Under the pieces are notes generated by a model that saw only the letters and a list, made by a program, of their open reading frames with translations, was not told where the DNA came from and ran no database searches. Position numbers and translations under genes: made by a program. DNA of 64,000 bases from NCBI GenBank assembly GCA_015179125.1, contig WHVA01000032.1, forward strand, positions 124,001 to 188,000. The letters are read 5' to 3'. This document shows, one piece after another, positions 45,563 through 57,776 of this stretch; the first letter of the stretch is position 1, and each line of letters opens with the position of its first letter. Source of the stretch: Gautieria morchelliformis. Lineage: Eukaryota > Basidiomycota > Agaricomycetes > Gomphales > Gomphaceae.

Positions 45563-46340
45563 ACGTTTGCGTCACTTGATGCTCGATAATTGCATCGTGC
45601 GCCGCCATCAGGTTCCATCTGGCCTGATGTGCAAATTGGGCTACCCCCTTAAACAGGGTGTCCGTGGCTATGGGCAGGTCAATCCGCAGCATATAGCCAT
45701 GGTTCAGCTCAAAGGGTGCGAACCCTGTGGTTGCACTGACGTTGCTGTTGAGGGCGACCTCAACCATTGGGCATTTCAGTGCCCAATCCTTTGGGTCATC
45801 CCTGACTACCACGTGCAATATCTGCCCAATTGATTGGTTTGCATGCTCGGTCGCTCCATCCGTTTGGGGATGGAAGGCAGTCGACATGAGGAGCTTAGTC
45901 CCCATGAGTCGCTGTAGTTCACGCCAGAAAATAGACGTCAACTTCGAGTCTCTATCGGAGATGATGGAGTCTGGGACTCCATGGAGCTGGATGATTTCTT
46001 TTAGAAACAGCCAGGCTACTCCCTTGGCTGACACGCTTGTCATTGTTGGGACGAGGTGGACGTGCGATATTAGTCAGTCAATGACTACCATCAGGTAGTC
46101 ACAGTCATTTGATTTGGGCAGGGGCCCCATGAAGTCAATGCTGATCGACTGCCATGGCCTATCCGGAATGGGTAGGCTGTGTAGTAAACCCTTGGGCCGT
46201 TGTGGCCTGGTTTTCATCATCTGGCACTTCGCACATGATGTGCAGAATGACTCGATGTCCGGGCTCATGCCCGGCCACCAGTATGACCTTCGAACGTTGT
46301 TTGATGTCTTCAGATGGCTGTAGTGACCAACTATCTGGTG
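45563..46340 (-). pseudogene. element D integrase (3' truncated)
   Basis: HHCC finger with GHYSHLKTSNNVRRSYWW and CTSCAKC, first Asp in SISIDFMGPLP, then a TGA directly after MVVID where related integrases have Arg. It continues with GVPDSIISDRDSKLTSIFW (second Asp) and HPQTDGATEHANQ (Glu). It ends in the segment WNLMAAHDAIIEH, at a breakpoint next to AT-rich DNA. Confidence 0.85.
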
Positions 46341-46343
46341 TGC

Positions 46344-47244
46344 TCAATCGATGATGATTTCGATCAGTCTCCTTCCCCCCTGAAGAACAGATCGGGGAAT
46401 GGCGATGATGTCTCTTTTGAGCTGATTCTTTGTCCAGATCAGCCCGTCCCAGATACCAAATCTCAGGTGCGCGTCCGGGTGCTCCATGATATTTGAGAAC
46501 ATGGGGTGCTTATGGTATGTGACTTGTAAGACCTTGGACAGGTCTACACCCTGTTCAATGCTCTGGCGCAGAGGTGCGCCGTCGTTGCCTGCGGCAATGA
46601 CTCGGACATCATTGTCATCGTCGTCGCATGATGCAGCGCCATTTGTGGGCTTTTGTAAGCCCTCGTTTAATGCGGCGTATTCCAATAATCCATGCCTCTG
46701 TCTTCTCTGCAAGGCGGTTAAACCATCTCAGCGCTGCTGTTTGCAGCTCAGTAGCTCACCTTCCGGATCTAAGAGCGCGTCTGTGTTTACGAAGACATGG
46801 TCCGGGTGACTGTCATCACTCATGTCGCTCTTGTAGTAGCGCGACAGGCAGTCTGCTACCTTGTTCTCCACACTGTCAACGTGAACGGTGTTGAAGTTGA
46901 AACGGGATAGAAACTCCCACCATCTGACCTGGCAGTCAGATAGGCTCTTCTGGGTCTCGAAGTATTCGAGCCCTTTGTGATCTGTGACGAGGGTGCACCT
47001 TCGTCCCAGTAGTTTATCCTCCCATTTCATGAGAGCCTTGAGCACTGCAATTGTCTCATGCTCATGAGTCCGGTAGTGTTGCTGAGCAACACTGAACTTC
47101 TTGGACAAGAAGCCAGCTGGCCGACAGGTTTTCCTGTCGAGGCCCTGGCCGTAGACTGCACCGACACCGGCTTTTGACCCATCGGTGATGACCCAGATTG
47201 GCTCTGGGCACCGTGTGTCAATTGGACGCAGGATCAGGGCCTTA
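46344..47244 (-). pseudogene. element D RNase H and linker
   Basis: The translation gives PEPIWVITDGSKAGVGAVYG, AGFLSKKFSVAQQHY, WEDKLLGRRCTLVTDHKGLE and a following linker, all typical of Gypsy RNase H. A frame change lies near 46720. The N-terminal residues of the open frame (to about 47279) are actually read from the end of the inserted MITE. Confidence 0.85.
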
Positions 47245-47853
47245 AGATAGGGGACACCAGGAACCAACCACCCTGACATAAGCGAGCGCTTAGATCACGC
47301 GATGTGCCAAATCGAAAGACTTGGATCTCAATTTTTCAAAAAGTGTGCCAGATAATTCAATTTTGATATACAGAAGTGTAAATTTTGTATCTAATTACTA
47401 TACTTTTGATTGACTTGCTAATATGTTACTGGGCAAGGGACTCTGCCCATGTTTGACCAATTCGCTGTGTCACGTGGCACGTGACCTCCCAGAATGGTCA
47501 TCCATCACTGAGCGCCAATGTCCAAGCACTGAGAAAGCCGACAAATAATGTCACGTGACGCGCCAAATGTTGCGGTTGGAAAATACAAAATGTCCCAAAC
47601 GGTTCCAAAACACAAAATAAAGTATTTGGAAAAAAATTCTTAGTCTGCACTTCAAGAGTATATAACTCAGCTACCCTGCATTATTTAGCTAAACCCTTTC
47701 CTACAAATTCAAACTAGACATATTGAGAGAAACCCTTAGGACTCAAATAAGTCAGAACTTAATGTATGTGGGTGGAATTGAGGATGTCGGAAGGTGGCTG
47801 CTACTGGCGTGCTTGCTTACATAAAGGTGGTTGGTTCCTGGTGTCCCCTATCT
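47245..47853. mobile_element. 609 bp Tc1/mariner-type MITE in element D
   Basis: Terminal inverted repeats begin AGATAGGGGACACCAGGAAC and match over at least 28 bp (47245-47272 against 47826-47853), with weaker matching further in. The element is flanked by TA on both sides (47243-47244, 47854-47855). Leaving out the insert and one TA rejoins the RT and RNase H reading frames (KALAC|KALIL) without any other change. TA duplication is the hallmark of Tc1/mariner elements. No transposase is encoded. Confidence 0.85.
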
Positions 47854-47855
47854 TA

Positions 47856-48937
47856 CAGGCCAATGCCTTAATGCTTTGCCAGCATTTGTCTAGCAGTGGG
47901 GTCCATTCGAATGGACGGTTGTTACACGCACAGCCGGACAACAGGGTCATGTATGTGCTAATATCTGGCATGTATTGTGCCAGGTATTGTACTAGCCTGA
48001 GGAAACGCTGGACGTCATTGAACGTCTACAGCCTTCGCCACTCACAAATGCGTTGCATCTTGTCCTTGTCAGTGTGTACACCTTGGCCATTGATGATGTG
48101 GCCGAGGCACTCCATTCGGATGGAATAGAGATCAACCTTTTTCTTGCGCAGAAAAAGGTGGTTCTTCCTCAGTCTTTCAAAGACAATGTAGAGGTGCTCC
48201 TCGTGCTCTTGTATTGAGAGTGAGGAAATGAATATATCATCCACGTAGACATGGACGAAGTTACCTATGCAGTCACGGAATATGGCTGTCATCAGCTGTT
48301 GGAATGTTGATGGGGCGTTGCAGTCTCCCATCTGTATCACTTGGCTCCTGAAGGTGCCAAGGATCGTGGCAAAGGCAGTCTTTGCTATGTGATCCGGATG
48401 AGTCCAGATCTGCTCGTATGCTTTGGACATATCGAGTTTCGTGCAATACCGACAGTGAGCCATGTCGCTGCGGATGATATCCTGATCTGGGAAGGGTGTA
48501 ACGTCCTTCACAGTGTTCTCATTCTGCTGGTGCAGATCGAAGACGGTTCGTAGCGTACCATTCTTCTTTGGCATGCACAGCATGGGTATGGCCTGCTGTG
48601 CAACTGCTTGGATCCACCACTTTGCAGTGGTGTAGCATTCTATCTTCATGGACAGTTCCTCTCAGAAATGTTTGGGGCACTTCGGTAGTCGATACCGCAT
48701 GTGTTTGTTGGGATCTATGAGATTGATCTCATGGTTGATCTCCCGCAGTGGCAGGAGTTCTAATGGAATTCCACTGACTAGGTCAGTGATTCTCTCCATC
48801 CATTCCTCACAGAGGTGAGGGATGTTGTCATCCGTGAGGATGACAGTGGTGGTTGGCTTAGAAGCCATTAGGCGCTGTGTGCGTCTATTAGGTCCCGCAG
48901 CATGTGGGACCGCCTTTCTTTTCCCCATCGCTTTCAC
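47856..48937 (-). pseudogene. element D reverse transcriptase
   Basis: The RT is read from REINHEINLIDPNKHMRYRL through MLCMPKKNGTLRTVFDL, VKDVTPFPDQDIIRSD, the catalytic box VHVYVDDIFI (intact YVDD) and CLGHIINGQGV to the RT-RNase H linker interrupted by the MITE. Two in-frame stops: TGA at 48662 (Arg or Glu expected before EEL) and TAG at 48026 (Gln expected). Confidence 0.85.
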
Positions 48938-49015
48938 TGTCAGGTGAGAGCGCCTCTCCCTACAGTTGTAGGGGGAGCTCGAGGACGAGTCATTATGCGA
49001 CTCATCCTCCTGGCT

Positions 49016-49576
49016 TCAATGAACCAGGTTTGGCTTTGGCGCCGGGGTGATCCTGCTCACCCTTGGCCCCTTGCCCTCGTTCATTGACTCATTATTGTCG
49101 AACGACACCTTGCCCGTGGGGATTATTTCGTTCCCCTTACAGATAGTCCCTGGGCTTGAGAAGTCCAGGGTGATGCCAAATCTTCTTAGGAACAGTGTTC
49201 CTAAGATTGCGTTGTAATATTCAACATTCACTACATCTTCGTCATATATTTCAGGACCAAATTTAATGGTTGTGTTCGTTCCATAATTAATAGTGGAACA
49301 GCTGCCTATGCAGGTCAGCTGGAGTGCTATTGGCTGCTCCAGGGCGAATGTTTTCATCCCGGTGGCCCACTTGAATTCAGGGGATAATAGTACCCCTTCG
49401 CTTCTGCTATCCAGCAGGCAGTGGGCTTTTACACCATTTATTTCCCAGTACCCCGAGAGGGTACAGTTTTCACTGTGTGGGCACATTGGCCGCGTCCTGT
49501 GTTTGCTTTGGTGGTGATACACTGGCTCGGCTGCCTTGTCTGGCGTAACTGATGTATGTGCCGCCATGACTTTCAT
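49016..49576 (-). pseudogene. element D aspartic protease, active site mutated
   Basis: It contains WEINGVKAHCLLDSRSEG and YYNAILGTLFLRRFGITLDF, the two signatures of retroviral-type proteases in this Gypsy lineage. The active-site triad is DSR instead of DSG; a GGA to AGA change after C explains it (CpG type). The frame is the same as that of the RT, with a stop at 49016. Confidence 0.8.
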
Positions 49577-49588
49577 TGCGGCGTCATC

Positions 49589-50543
49589 TTATTGCACTGG
49601 ATCTGTAGGCGGTGTCTTCCGCCTCTTCATCCCATTCATAGTATTGGGATGGCTCGGGATCCCACTCTTCAGTGGGCGCATCTCCATTGTCTGGAGATTT
49701 GTTGGGTTGGGGCTCACCCTCCCCCTCTTCATCAATCTGTTGAAGAGAATTTTGTCCGGGACCCGCCTCTGGATCCTCGTTCTCGTCATTGTGCCTCGTG
49801 GCTGCTGTCCATATATTGGACCTAAGCCGGGGGCACTCCGCTTTTTTGTGGCCCGGCTGGCCGCATTCAAAGCATGTAGTGCTGCTTTGGCCACCACTGG
49901 GTCAATCGTTAGGTCGGCCCGACGCTTTCGGCTGTGGGGCTTGTCGCAGTGATGACCCAGATGCTTGAGGCTGTTTGGCTTCAGGCGGGCATCCAGCTTG
50001 GGCTGGGCGTGGGGGTGGTGGTCGCTGCGACGCTCCACTCCTTGGGAACAGTGTTGCTCGACTTCGTGAGCCACAGTTCAAGTCTCGGCTTTGTGCCCGT
50101 CTCGATGTCGATGCTCTGCCATCTGACGACGGCGAGATCTCTCTGCCTTTTCCTTTGTCTCTGGGCAGAGGGGATTGGGGGGGCGGCGCCGGCTTGTCAC
50201 CCGGCGATGTCTCATCCTCGACCATGCTCGGTGAGACATGGTCAGGGTTTTCCTCATCCTCTATTTGGGGGACAAGGGCGGTGAGATCTACTATCTCTCC
50301 GTCTTCTGGCATCCTGGATTCTTGATCCAGGGTAGCGTCAGCTGTCGTGTCACTGGGCTGCACCTGTGGCGTTGTCAGGGGACACCCTGTTTTCCATTTC
50401 CAGTTCCGACACCACACCCAGTTCCGACTCCATTTCCGACTCCACTTCCAGTTCCGATTCCATCTCTGCCTCCACTTTCGGAAATGATTCCGCTTCTGGG
50501 AGAACTTCCACCAGTTCTGTTCGCTTTGCCAGTTCCACTCCAA
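49589..50543 (-). pseudogene. gag: element D gag with zinc knuckle
   Basis: At about 49830-49875 one minus frame gives CFECGQPGHKKAEC (CX2CX4HX4C), followed by an acidic tail to a stop near 49580. Upstream the frames change at least once; a second frame (50543-49902) holds acidic PEDGEIVDLTALVPQIEDEE and Pro/Ser-rich stretches. 50390-50500 is a short-period repeat (TTCCGA/CCAGTTCC units) that encodes Glu/Ser-rich repeats in one frame. Confidence 0.7.
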
Positions 50544-51056
50544 TTTCCGACTTCCGCTCTTGGAACAGTGTTGGAAATCAAGTGACTCACGTAATAGGTG
50601 GCATCAAGGGTCAATCAAGGGTCAGGGAGGTCAGGGGGATGCAGGGCTGATGGCGGGTGCCAAGTGTTGTCCCTGGCTGCGCAGCGTAGTATAATACGGG
50701 CTCGCTGACATTGGGGGGCCTTAGACTTTTCTCTTTGGGTTTCCCCTTGTCAGGTGAGAATACCCTCTCTTGTATACTCTGTTCATTTATACATACTTTG
50801 GATTTCCCCTTGTCAGTTGTGTGGTAGTGTGGTCTCCACAACCAGCCAGGGTTGCCCTTACAGGCGTGGACTGCAAGCTCATGGCTTGGGTCTGTCTTCG
50901 ACTGCATGGAATCATCACGCTCACAGCTGACAGTAGAGGGTCTACTGGAGGGTCTCAATGATGTTTAGTCATCAACACAGCGATCTTTTCCAAGATGGCT
51001 TCAAATCCACAATCGGTTGGTCGTGTGGCGATCAACCGCAGGATAGTTCAAAAAGG

Positions 51057-51263
51057 TGTAAAGATGTCGATCTCACGCCTTGTATCACAAGGGTACAACA
51101 GAACTTGACCAGTGTGTGGTATTCTGAATGCTATGTAGTGACAGGTAAGAGTAAGATGTGATGGAGACCGCTGGCCGGTTCCCATGCATAAACTATACAG
51201 TGGGTCCCTAAGGGGCCCACTGGGATTATGTAATAACTAGTATACATACATAGGTTATTTACA
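51057..51263 (-). repeat. 5' LTR of element D
   Basis: 207 bp from TGTAAAGATG to GTTATTTACA, strongly similar to the LTR of element A, including the GTGGGTCCC/GGGGCCCAC hairpin. Confidence 0.85.
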
Positions 51264-51267
51264 GACC

Positions 51268-51299
51268 AAAACCTGACAAATAATGTTATGTCAGGTTTT
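51268..51299. repeat. 11 bp hairpin abutting the LTR of element D
   Basis: Arms 51268-51278 and 51289-51299 (AAAACCTGACA and complement) are perfect, with a 10 nt loop. It begins 5 bp outside the LTR. It may be an older palindrome into which the element jumped. Confidence 0.7.
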
Positions 51300-52021
51300 A
51301 GGTCAGTGGTGCAAGTGGCGCAGCTGTGAGCCCTTAGCCCAATCCAGTCCAGACTGAGGCCCAGTCACTGGTCTGGACAAGAGAAATTGAATGGAGTGCT
51401 TGGAACTCGACATGGACTTGAAGATGTGGTAGAATTATCAGCAAATGGTATTGAAGCCTGATACTGCAATGCCAGCAGTGGTGGGCCAGGTGGCATGCTG
51501 CACAGAATATTGCATTCAGCTGGTATGCAAGCCAGACTTTTATACTGATTCACTCAAAGAAAAAAAATCCTTTTAGTTCAATTCAATGAATAAAAAACAA
51601 TTCATACATGAATAAATGCACAAATGGAGTAAATAAGAATAGTGGCGGTGGTCCAGAACACACAGGTGTGCAGCCCTGCCACCCATTCTTCTCCCACCAC
51701 CACCACCCCTTCCACCTGTTAGCATCCTATCTGGGTGTTATACCCCCATTCTGGTGGTTTTATGCTACTGTATCTGCCTTCTTTTATGTTTGTTTGAGTG
51801 GCATGGCCTTGATATTTGAGCAACATATTCCAGAAACATTGAAAGTCTCTGTAGGCTAATTCAAGTTTATTCCATAAACATTACCAAACGAGCTCCGAGA
51901 GGTACCGCCAATTCTCTCTCAAGATCATCACACAAAGGTTACAAAAATCTTTTTCCCGACCCGCGGTGTAGACACAATCTCGTCTAACAAACAATCATTC
52001 ATGTCGAAAATAAATAAGGAA
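51300..52021. other. no gene recognised
   Basis: Short ORFs only; no domain, repeat or RNA gene seen. Confidence 0.4.
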
Positions 52022-52294
52022 TCAAAGCTGCGAATCGAGCTCATCATCTCGAGGATGAAATTTTTCTAGTTCGATTCCTTGGGATTCATGGAAAAGAGCC
52101 AGGTCTCCCAGATCACTTATCACCGCATTATCAATGTCGCTCCTGCTGCTATAATCCTGGGTGTTGATCATCCAGGTGAGGACAGCGTTGACGTGACACG
52201 AGATAATTGCTTTTTCATCACGCTTCTCTGTAGCTCTTATTCCTGCTATATATATGTCATGGAAACCGACTCGCCGGGGTGGAGAAAGCACCAA
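52022..52294 (-). pseudogene. extra partial copy of the DUF6533-type gene's last exon
   Basis: The frame carries VNAVLTWMINTQD, then AVISDLGDLALFHESQGIEL and a stop at 52022. The same C-terminal sequence, diverged, follows the membrane-protein exons at 52839-52983 and at 63385-63595. Only the last exon and its 3' flank are present, so this is a truncated duplicate. Confidence 0.6.
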
Positions 52295-53470
52295 CGCTCA
52301 TACATGATAGATGCACAGCCTAGGTGGCTAGATGGCTAGATCATCCTTGCCATGATCAGACCCTGCTCAGACACTGGCTTGGACAGTCTGTCTTCTCAAC
52401 AGGAATGATATAACTGACTCACCATCAAAAGGGTCCTAATAGCGCTCCCTAATCTCGGTTCGTTCCCATCCATGGTTAATTATGTCGTTTATCGTCCCGT
52501 CCTGAAGATGAACCAAGATGTATAAATGCGTTACAAGGTGTATAAATGCATTACAAGATGTATAAATGTGTTACAATATGTATAAATAAATGCGTTAAGT
52601 TTCGTCGTATGCTCAAATGGCGGGCATAGGTTAGTACTGTAGTCGAAACCCCCGATCGTTCCACATGCCCTAAACACAATCCCGTTTAACAAACAATCAT
52701 CCATGTCGAAAGAAAATAAATAAGGAATCAAAGCTGCGAATTGAAATCAACATCTCGAGGATTCGATGAAGTTTCTACTAGCTCGATTCCTTTTTTCATG
52801 GGGAAAAAGCCAGGTTTCCCGCATCACATATGACCGCCTTAGTCGCTGCTGCTGCTATGATCCTGGGTGTTGATCATCCAGGTAGGGAGCTGTACCGCGC
52901 TAGGGGTGAGGGAAGTTCCGTGGTTACTCTTCACGGAGCGATGCAGGTGGATCGTCAAGCGATTGATCATAATTGAAACCAGACTGTTCGCAGAACCATC
53001 AGTCTGAAGAGCGGAACCCGAAAATTGAGGAGCCTACACGTCTGATGGGCTGTAGTTGAATGTAACGCATGAAGATAAAATAACACCATTGGACCAGTAA
53101 GTAACTAGAGGGACTTGCCTGGAATACACAAGCCTGAGTCCCTGCTGATATATCTTCAAAGTTCATAACTCTAGACCCGTCCTTATGTAGGTTAACACTC
53201 ACCGGCCCTACGAAAAATCCCAGACCACATAACCAGATCAATATGGTGAAAAATATAATACTAAAATGTGTTCGCAGCACGTTATTGAAGAATATGGCGC
53301 ATCACTTACAGGAAGTAGATGATACCGTCCTTAACAATGATCGTAAGATCCCGCCCCGATCCCTCAGGCCATTGAGAGACCTGTCTTCGCAACTCTTCGC
53401 TATGATTAGGGCAACTATGGAGACATCATACATTAGTTCCAGGATGACGGGAGCCAATGCTCCATTGTTA
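52240..53470. repeat. segmental duplication, left copy (right copy 62930-64000)
   Basis: The last exons of the membrane-protein gene and about 600 bp of 3' flank recur at 62930-64000 in the same orientation, clearly diverged but alignable throughout. The copies lie about 10.6 kb apart and element C lies between them. Confidence 0.85.
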
Positions 53471-54622
53471 CTGTGAAATCGTTATATAAGACCAAATATT
53501 GATAATAAACACCATGGGAACACACAGGCTGGCAGAAGGAAGAAACAGGCAGCCTTGCAGCAGTGAGGAATAAAAGAAACATGAGTTGCGGTGATGCAAC
53601 ACGTGGTGTCAACGCTTCGCACCTTGAAAGACAGGGAGGTCAATTGGCACGAGCATTGCTGAGAATCGGGTTAGAGGTGATGGCTTTACAAAATGTCACT
53701 CGAAACTTACGTCCGCGACCCCTAAAAGTGAAAACGAAAATGCTGACAGCAAATTGAATGACAATGACTGAACTCAGGTAACCCAAGGTCCATTTGTTAC
53801 GACTGTACAGCGCATATACACTGTTGTTGAAATCGTCAATAATTGTGTATAACGCATCATGAATCAAGGTTGATAACTAACCGTAGAAGGAGTAGAATGC
53901 CGGATGCAATAACAATCACGGTCCAAAACCCAGGCTCTAAAGGGCCTACTATTTTGCAACTTGAGATAGAGTATTAATAGCAAGCAAGGGAAGTCAGCGG
54001 CGTAGATTGCTTACGCCTAAAACATAATCAGAAACACAAACTGCCACTGGAAACGAGACATACGGCTTCACCCCACTTTGTTGTGACCGCTAAAACACTA
54101 GGTAAGATCCATGACGGTATATCAATAACCAAATAACGTACCAGCTGTTATCACTGACAAGCAGATTGGGACGAAATATCTGGTCTGCTGGACATCACTA
54201 TCGAGTACGCCCAAAGTATTAAAGACCTCACGACGAAAAACAGAAAACCAGCTGGGGCACGGTTTAGAGCTATGTTTGTCTCACGAGGCTGAATTAAATG
54301 GTTTACCTAAAGATATTCTGTTGGACCAAATGTACCGAACCTAAAAGTTGTCGTGAACCTGTGGCTGGACGTGAAAAATAGAGACGTACTTCATCTCCAA
54401 GTGTGAGTAGATACTCATAGATCACAAGGGCGAGGCATGAAACATATGTATACTGATCCGATAGTCAGAGGAGTAAGATAGTGGTCCCTTGGGAGGATAC
54501 TTGCTCTAATAGCCTGTCTATCATTTCAAGGTGACAAGGACGATTGATCAATTGAAAAACTGGACAACTTACAACTGCGGCCCTCCAAGGACGATGATGT
54601 GTTCCACACTGCCAGACGACAT
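52839..54622 (-). pseudogene. DUF6533-type seven-helix membrane protein, nearly complete, one frameshift
   Basis: Exons placed by hand (minus): 54573-54622 (ATG, MSSGSVEHIIVLGGPQ), 54390-54452 and 54307-54340 (YEYLLTLGDE and VRYIWSNRISL, the DUF6533 signature), 54232-54251 with 54142-54184 (AGFLFFV and TRYFVPICLSVITA), an unresolved exon, then 53882-53936 (FWTVIVIASGILLLLR), 53711-53820 (VYALYSRNKWTLGYLSSV), 53623-53658, 53310-53459 (ALAPVILELMYDVSIVALII), 53203-53260 (IIFFTILIWLCGLGFF), 53119-53144, 52839-52983. Phases agree at most joints. The step from exon 1 to 2 does not keep phase, exon 53119-53144 ends at a GC donor, and exon 53310-53459 lacks one base that the paralogue at 63.9 kb has. 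Proteins of this family are integral membrane proteins of unknown function, abundant in Agaricomycetes. Confidence 0.75.
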
Positions 54623-55681
54623 AATGGGAGATACACAGTTGCATGGGAATCGCCCCTCAAGCTTTATCGCATCCTAGGGTGATGGGGGTGGCGAGCGACA
54701 CTGCCTCACTAGCAATGTGGCCTCAGGAAAGTCAACGGCAGCTAACACTAGCCAAACACCAGATATAACTCAATTCATCACCAAATTGGCGTCTAGCCAA
54801 TCTATCAAGGAAGTCAAGCATACTTCGAATACCAGTCATGGGTAAAAGTACCGAGCTCCACAATTCCGCTCATGCCCAACGGTTAGCTCAGGCTTGTCGC
54901 TGCACGGCTGCGGAAATTTAGCAGTTCTTCTGCAGCAGCTCAAAGCATGTTCCAATCAGCATGCATCATGTACGCGAAACGAGGCGCAGGGAAACAGCTC
55001 ATGAAATAGTTGGTACTGTCTTCCTTAAAAGCGATGGATGGACCATCTTCCTTAAAAGCGATGGATGGACCATCTGGTTTGCCGAGACAGCCGAGTTACA
55101 TAATGGCACTTGAGTCAGTCGACTAGGTGGGTGCCCGTGCCTACTGAGACTGCACATCTGCAGTCTGACTGAGGGACGCTTCTTGCCTGATCCGAGGGCA
55201 CACCGTGCCACACCCGCGCCTCGTCGGAGACTTATTTGGGACCTGAACCGCAATTGACATGCACGTGGCACCTACCGTGTAGAGCATCCGCTGGCATCCG
55301 GTTTCAGCCTCCAAGCCGGAGCGCAGAGCGTCACCTTCTCAGGACTTGCCCTCTCGAGACGACTATATCCTTGTCTGTGCGTGCTCGGACATTTCCCAGA
55401 TCGATAGCTCGCTGATATCCTATCCTCATAGTGTAGTGTTCGGAGATTCCGGAAACATATCCCCAAGGTTTATAATCCAAGCGCAGCCCACAGTGACGGA
55501 ATATTATACTCACGAAGAATCGCTGTCACACAGTATTGAGATGTGTGGCTTGGTGCCAATTTATATGAAGGTCTCACGTAAAATAGGCAAGTTGCAAGTC
55601 TAGCAACGCATCTACAGAGCGTCCCCAGAACGAAGACAACCGTCCTCGTCTCTCTAGTCATATACGTTACACCCATACGCC

Positions 55682-56035
55682 GTGTTCCCTTCTCGTGTGA
55701 AGGTGAGAATATGGTCTAGAAAGCGAATGTATGGGGTAAATTCACGCACAGCATACACTAGGCAGATATTCAATGACTCACCCAGTATGCGCGTCGTAAA
55801 CCCAACTTCACAATAACAACTTCGGGACTGCCTGAGCACGCACTAAGAGGGTAAACGTAAGAAAACTCACTAATAATCTGCAACAGCGCATACCCAATTA
55901 AAAACCGCGTACCGTAGACGCAGCCGAGTAATAGCAGCCACAAATCCACTTGCGCTTGAACACTTCTATTTGCTTCTGCCCTCTTTCGCCCTCCATGGTG
56001 TCCGGATACTCTTTCATCAGCGCGGGCATGGTGAC
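55682..56035 (-). pseudogene. N-terminal exons of a second DUF6533-type gene (tentative)
   Basis: An exon ending at 55782 reads YCEVGFTTRIL and joins, across a 66 nt GTGAGT...TAG intron, an exon starting at 55715 that reads DHILTFTRE. This matches YTYVSCLALVIYEYLLTLGD of the neighbouring gene position by position. An upstream frame with MPALMKEYPDTMEGERGQKQ (about 56028) could supply the start. Further exons between 54.6 and 55.6 kb were not found, so this may be a fragment of a tandem duplicate. Confidence 0.4.
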
Positions 56036-56171
56036 GCTGCTGGGGCGCTCCGCACTGCAGGAAGACCGGGCACTTATGTTAAGTACATTACGTACCGATA
56101 AATCAGTACAGAAGGTGCTCGCGTACCTGAATATAAGTACACCGGTCAATTGGCACGACCCCGAAATCTAG

Positions 56172-57776
56172 TAGAGAGAATGTCCATTTCAGAAACAATT
56201 TACACTGATTTTCTCCTTTTTTTGTACTTTAAATTGCAGTTATAAAATACTGATAAATCAGTGCATTATACTACTGAAATGTAGTTCTGAAATACATGAA
56301 AAAGTAACTGGGTCGGAAAATGGTGCAGACCAGACGAGTACGTGATACAATGCAGGCAAACACAAAAATGACGAGTGGGAGAGGATCGAGCACTGTGAAA
56401 AAATGAATAACAGCAGGGGCAATTTCAGCGATGGGACAATAAAAAGAATACTTTATGCAGCAATAACTGTAATAAGACAGCTATGGATCCAGGGTGATCA
56501 CCGCGAGCCCTAGCAGATGGGACCGGCTGCGAAAGGAATATGAGAGAGAGAGAGAAGGCAGAGATACTTAAGACATACCTGGCAGGGTTGTCCATGAGTC
56601 CAGGTTCCTCCAGGTGACTCACAGTTCAACCTGCGATTTTAACCTGCAGATCCAAATCCCACAAGTCCGAGTTACCTGGCATCTAAAAACCTGGCAAGTC
56701 CAGGTTTGGCCATTGGAATGGCTCAGGTGACTCGCGAACCTGCCAGAGTATTCCAGGGCCGGTCACCTGACCACTCTGGACACCACCACTCCCACCCCCA
56801 GGTGCTGGCTACCACGGCATGTGATGCCACTGTCCGCTCCCACACTCCCATGCACCACCTCTTCCACCTCCTCCACCACCAACACATGCACGGCAGCCAC
56901 CACCGCATGCGCCCAAGCTGACACGCACCCCGCTCCACTCTCACACTGGGCGGTGTGCATGTCTGTGTGGTATGGCGCGTGCGGTGGTGGCGAGTGAGGC
57001 AGGGCACGACGCATGCCCTTGTGCACAGATGCAGCAGCCACCATCCCACATGTCTGCATGATATGGCGCATACGATGGTGGAAAGTGGGATTGGGTGTGT
57101 GTACGTGTGCGCTTGCACACAAGGGCATACATGGGCAGGGGACGAGGATGGGGATGATGGGTGTGGCAGCAGCAGCCCCGTTATCGCTGCACCCAGCAGC
57201 CCGTGTGTTGCACTGACAACAACTTCAATGGCCTTCGTGAGTCCCTATTCCCCCTGATCTAACTACACCCTTGCTCAATATAAATGTAGATCAACATCAG
57301 CTGCACCCCCATCTCCTTGTAAACAAGACTAACCCAATGCTCTGAACTTTTGTTTAAGCTCTCTTTTCTATGTGAATGGTCTTGCGTGTATCCTCATGAT
57401 GTCTGCAACATGCCTGCAATAAATTGGGATCTTTTGTTTGGTTTTTTAAAATAAAAAAATGGCATTGACCATGTCTTTCCATGGAGGAGGGGCGTCTCCG
57501 TGAGAGGAGGGGTGTCTCCATGGGAGGAGGGGCATCTCCGCGGGAGGAGGGGCGTCTCCGTGGGAGGAGACACGTGCATGGCTGCCATCGTGCACTCACA
57601 CAGGGCCGCAAGTGGACTAAGGTGAGTCAGCTCAGGATAACCCAGCAAGTCACCTTGAGTCACCCACAGGTTTAACCTGCGGGTCCGAGTCAACCTGCAC
57701 AAAAACTCAGGGAAAGTCCAGGTTCCACTTCTGGAAGCTGGCCAACCTGCGAGTCTAAGTCCAGGTAACCTGCAGG
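56172..57776. other. low-complexity and repeat-rich DNA without a gene
   Basis: 56600-56710 and 57620-57780 share words such as CAACCTGC, AACCTGCAGGTT and AAGTCCAGGTT. 56720-57200 is CA/CC-rich and gives long but meaningless ORFs on both strands. A 20 bp minisatellite lies at 57483-57569. Confidence 0.5.
57483..57569. repeat. 20 bp minisatellite, about 4.3 copies
   Basis: The unit GAGGAGGGGCGTCTCCGTGG is repeated with few changes. It lies in non-coding DNA. Confidence 0.9.

Larger units (their letters stand above)
45563..51263 (-). mobile_element. element D: 5' part of the A/B Gypsy family
   Basis: On the minus strand: 5' LTR (51057-51263), leader, gag, protease, RT, RNase H, integrase, cut off inside the integrase at about 45563. 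Its LTR is of the TGTAAA...TTTACA type, and the last integrase residues overlap those at the start of element A. It is interrupted by a MITE at 47245-47853 and carries many stops, several of them CGA to TGA. Confidence 0.85.

Noticed and set aside
56723..57257. Several 100-130 codon ORFs on both strands, His/Pro- or Cys/Trp-rich
   Set aside because: They come from CA/CC-rich simple sequence; frames on both strands are open at once.
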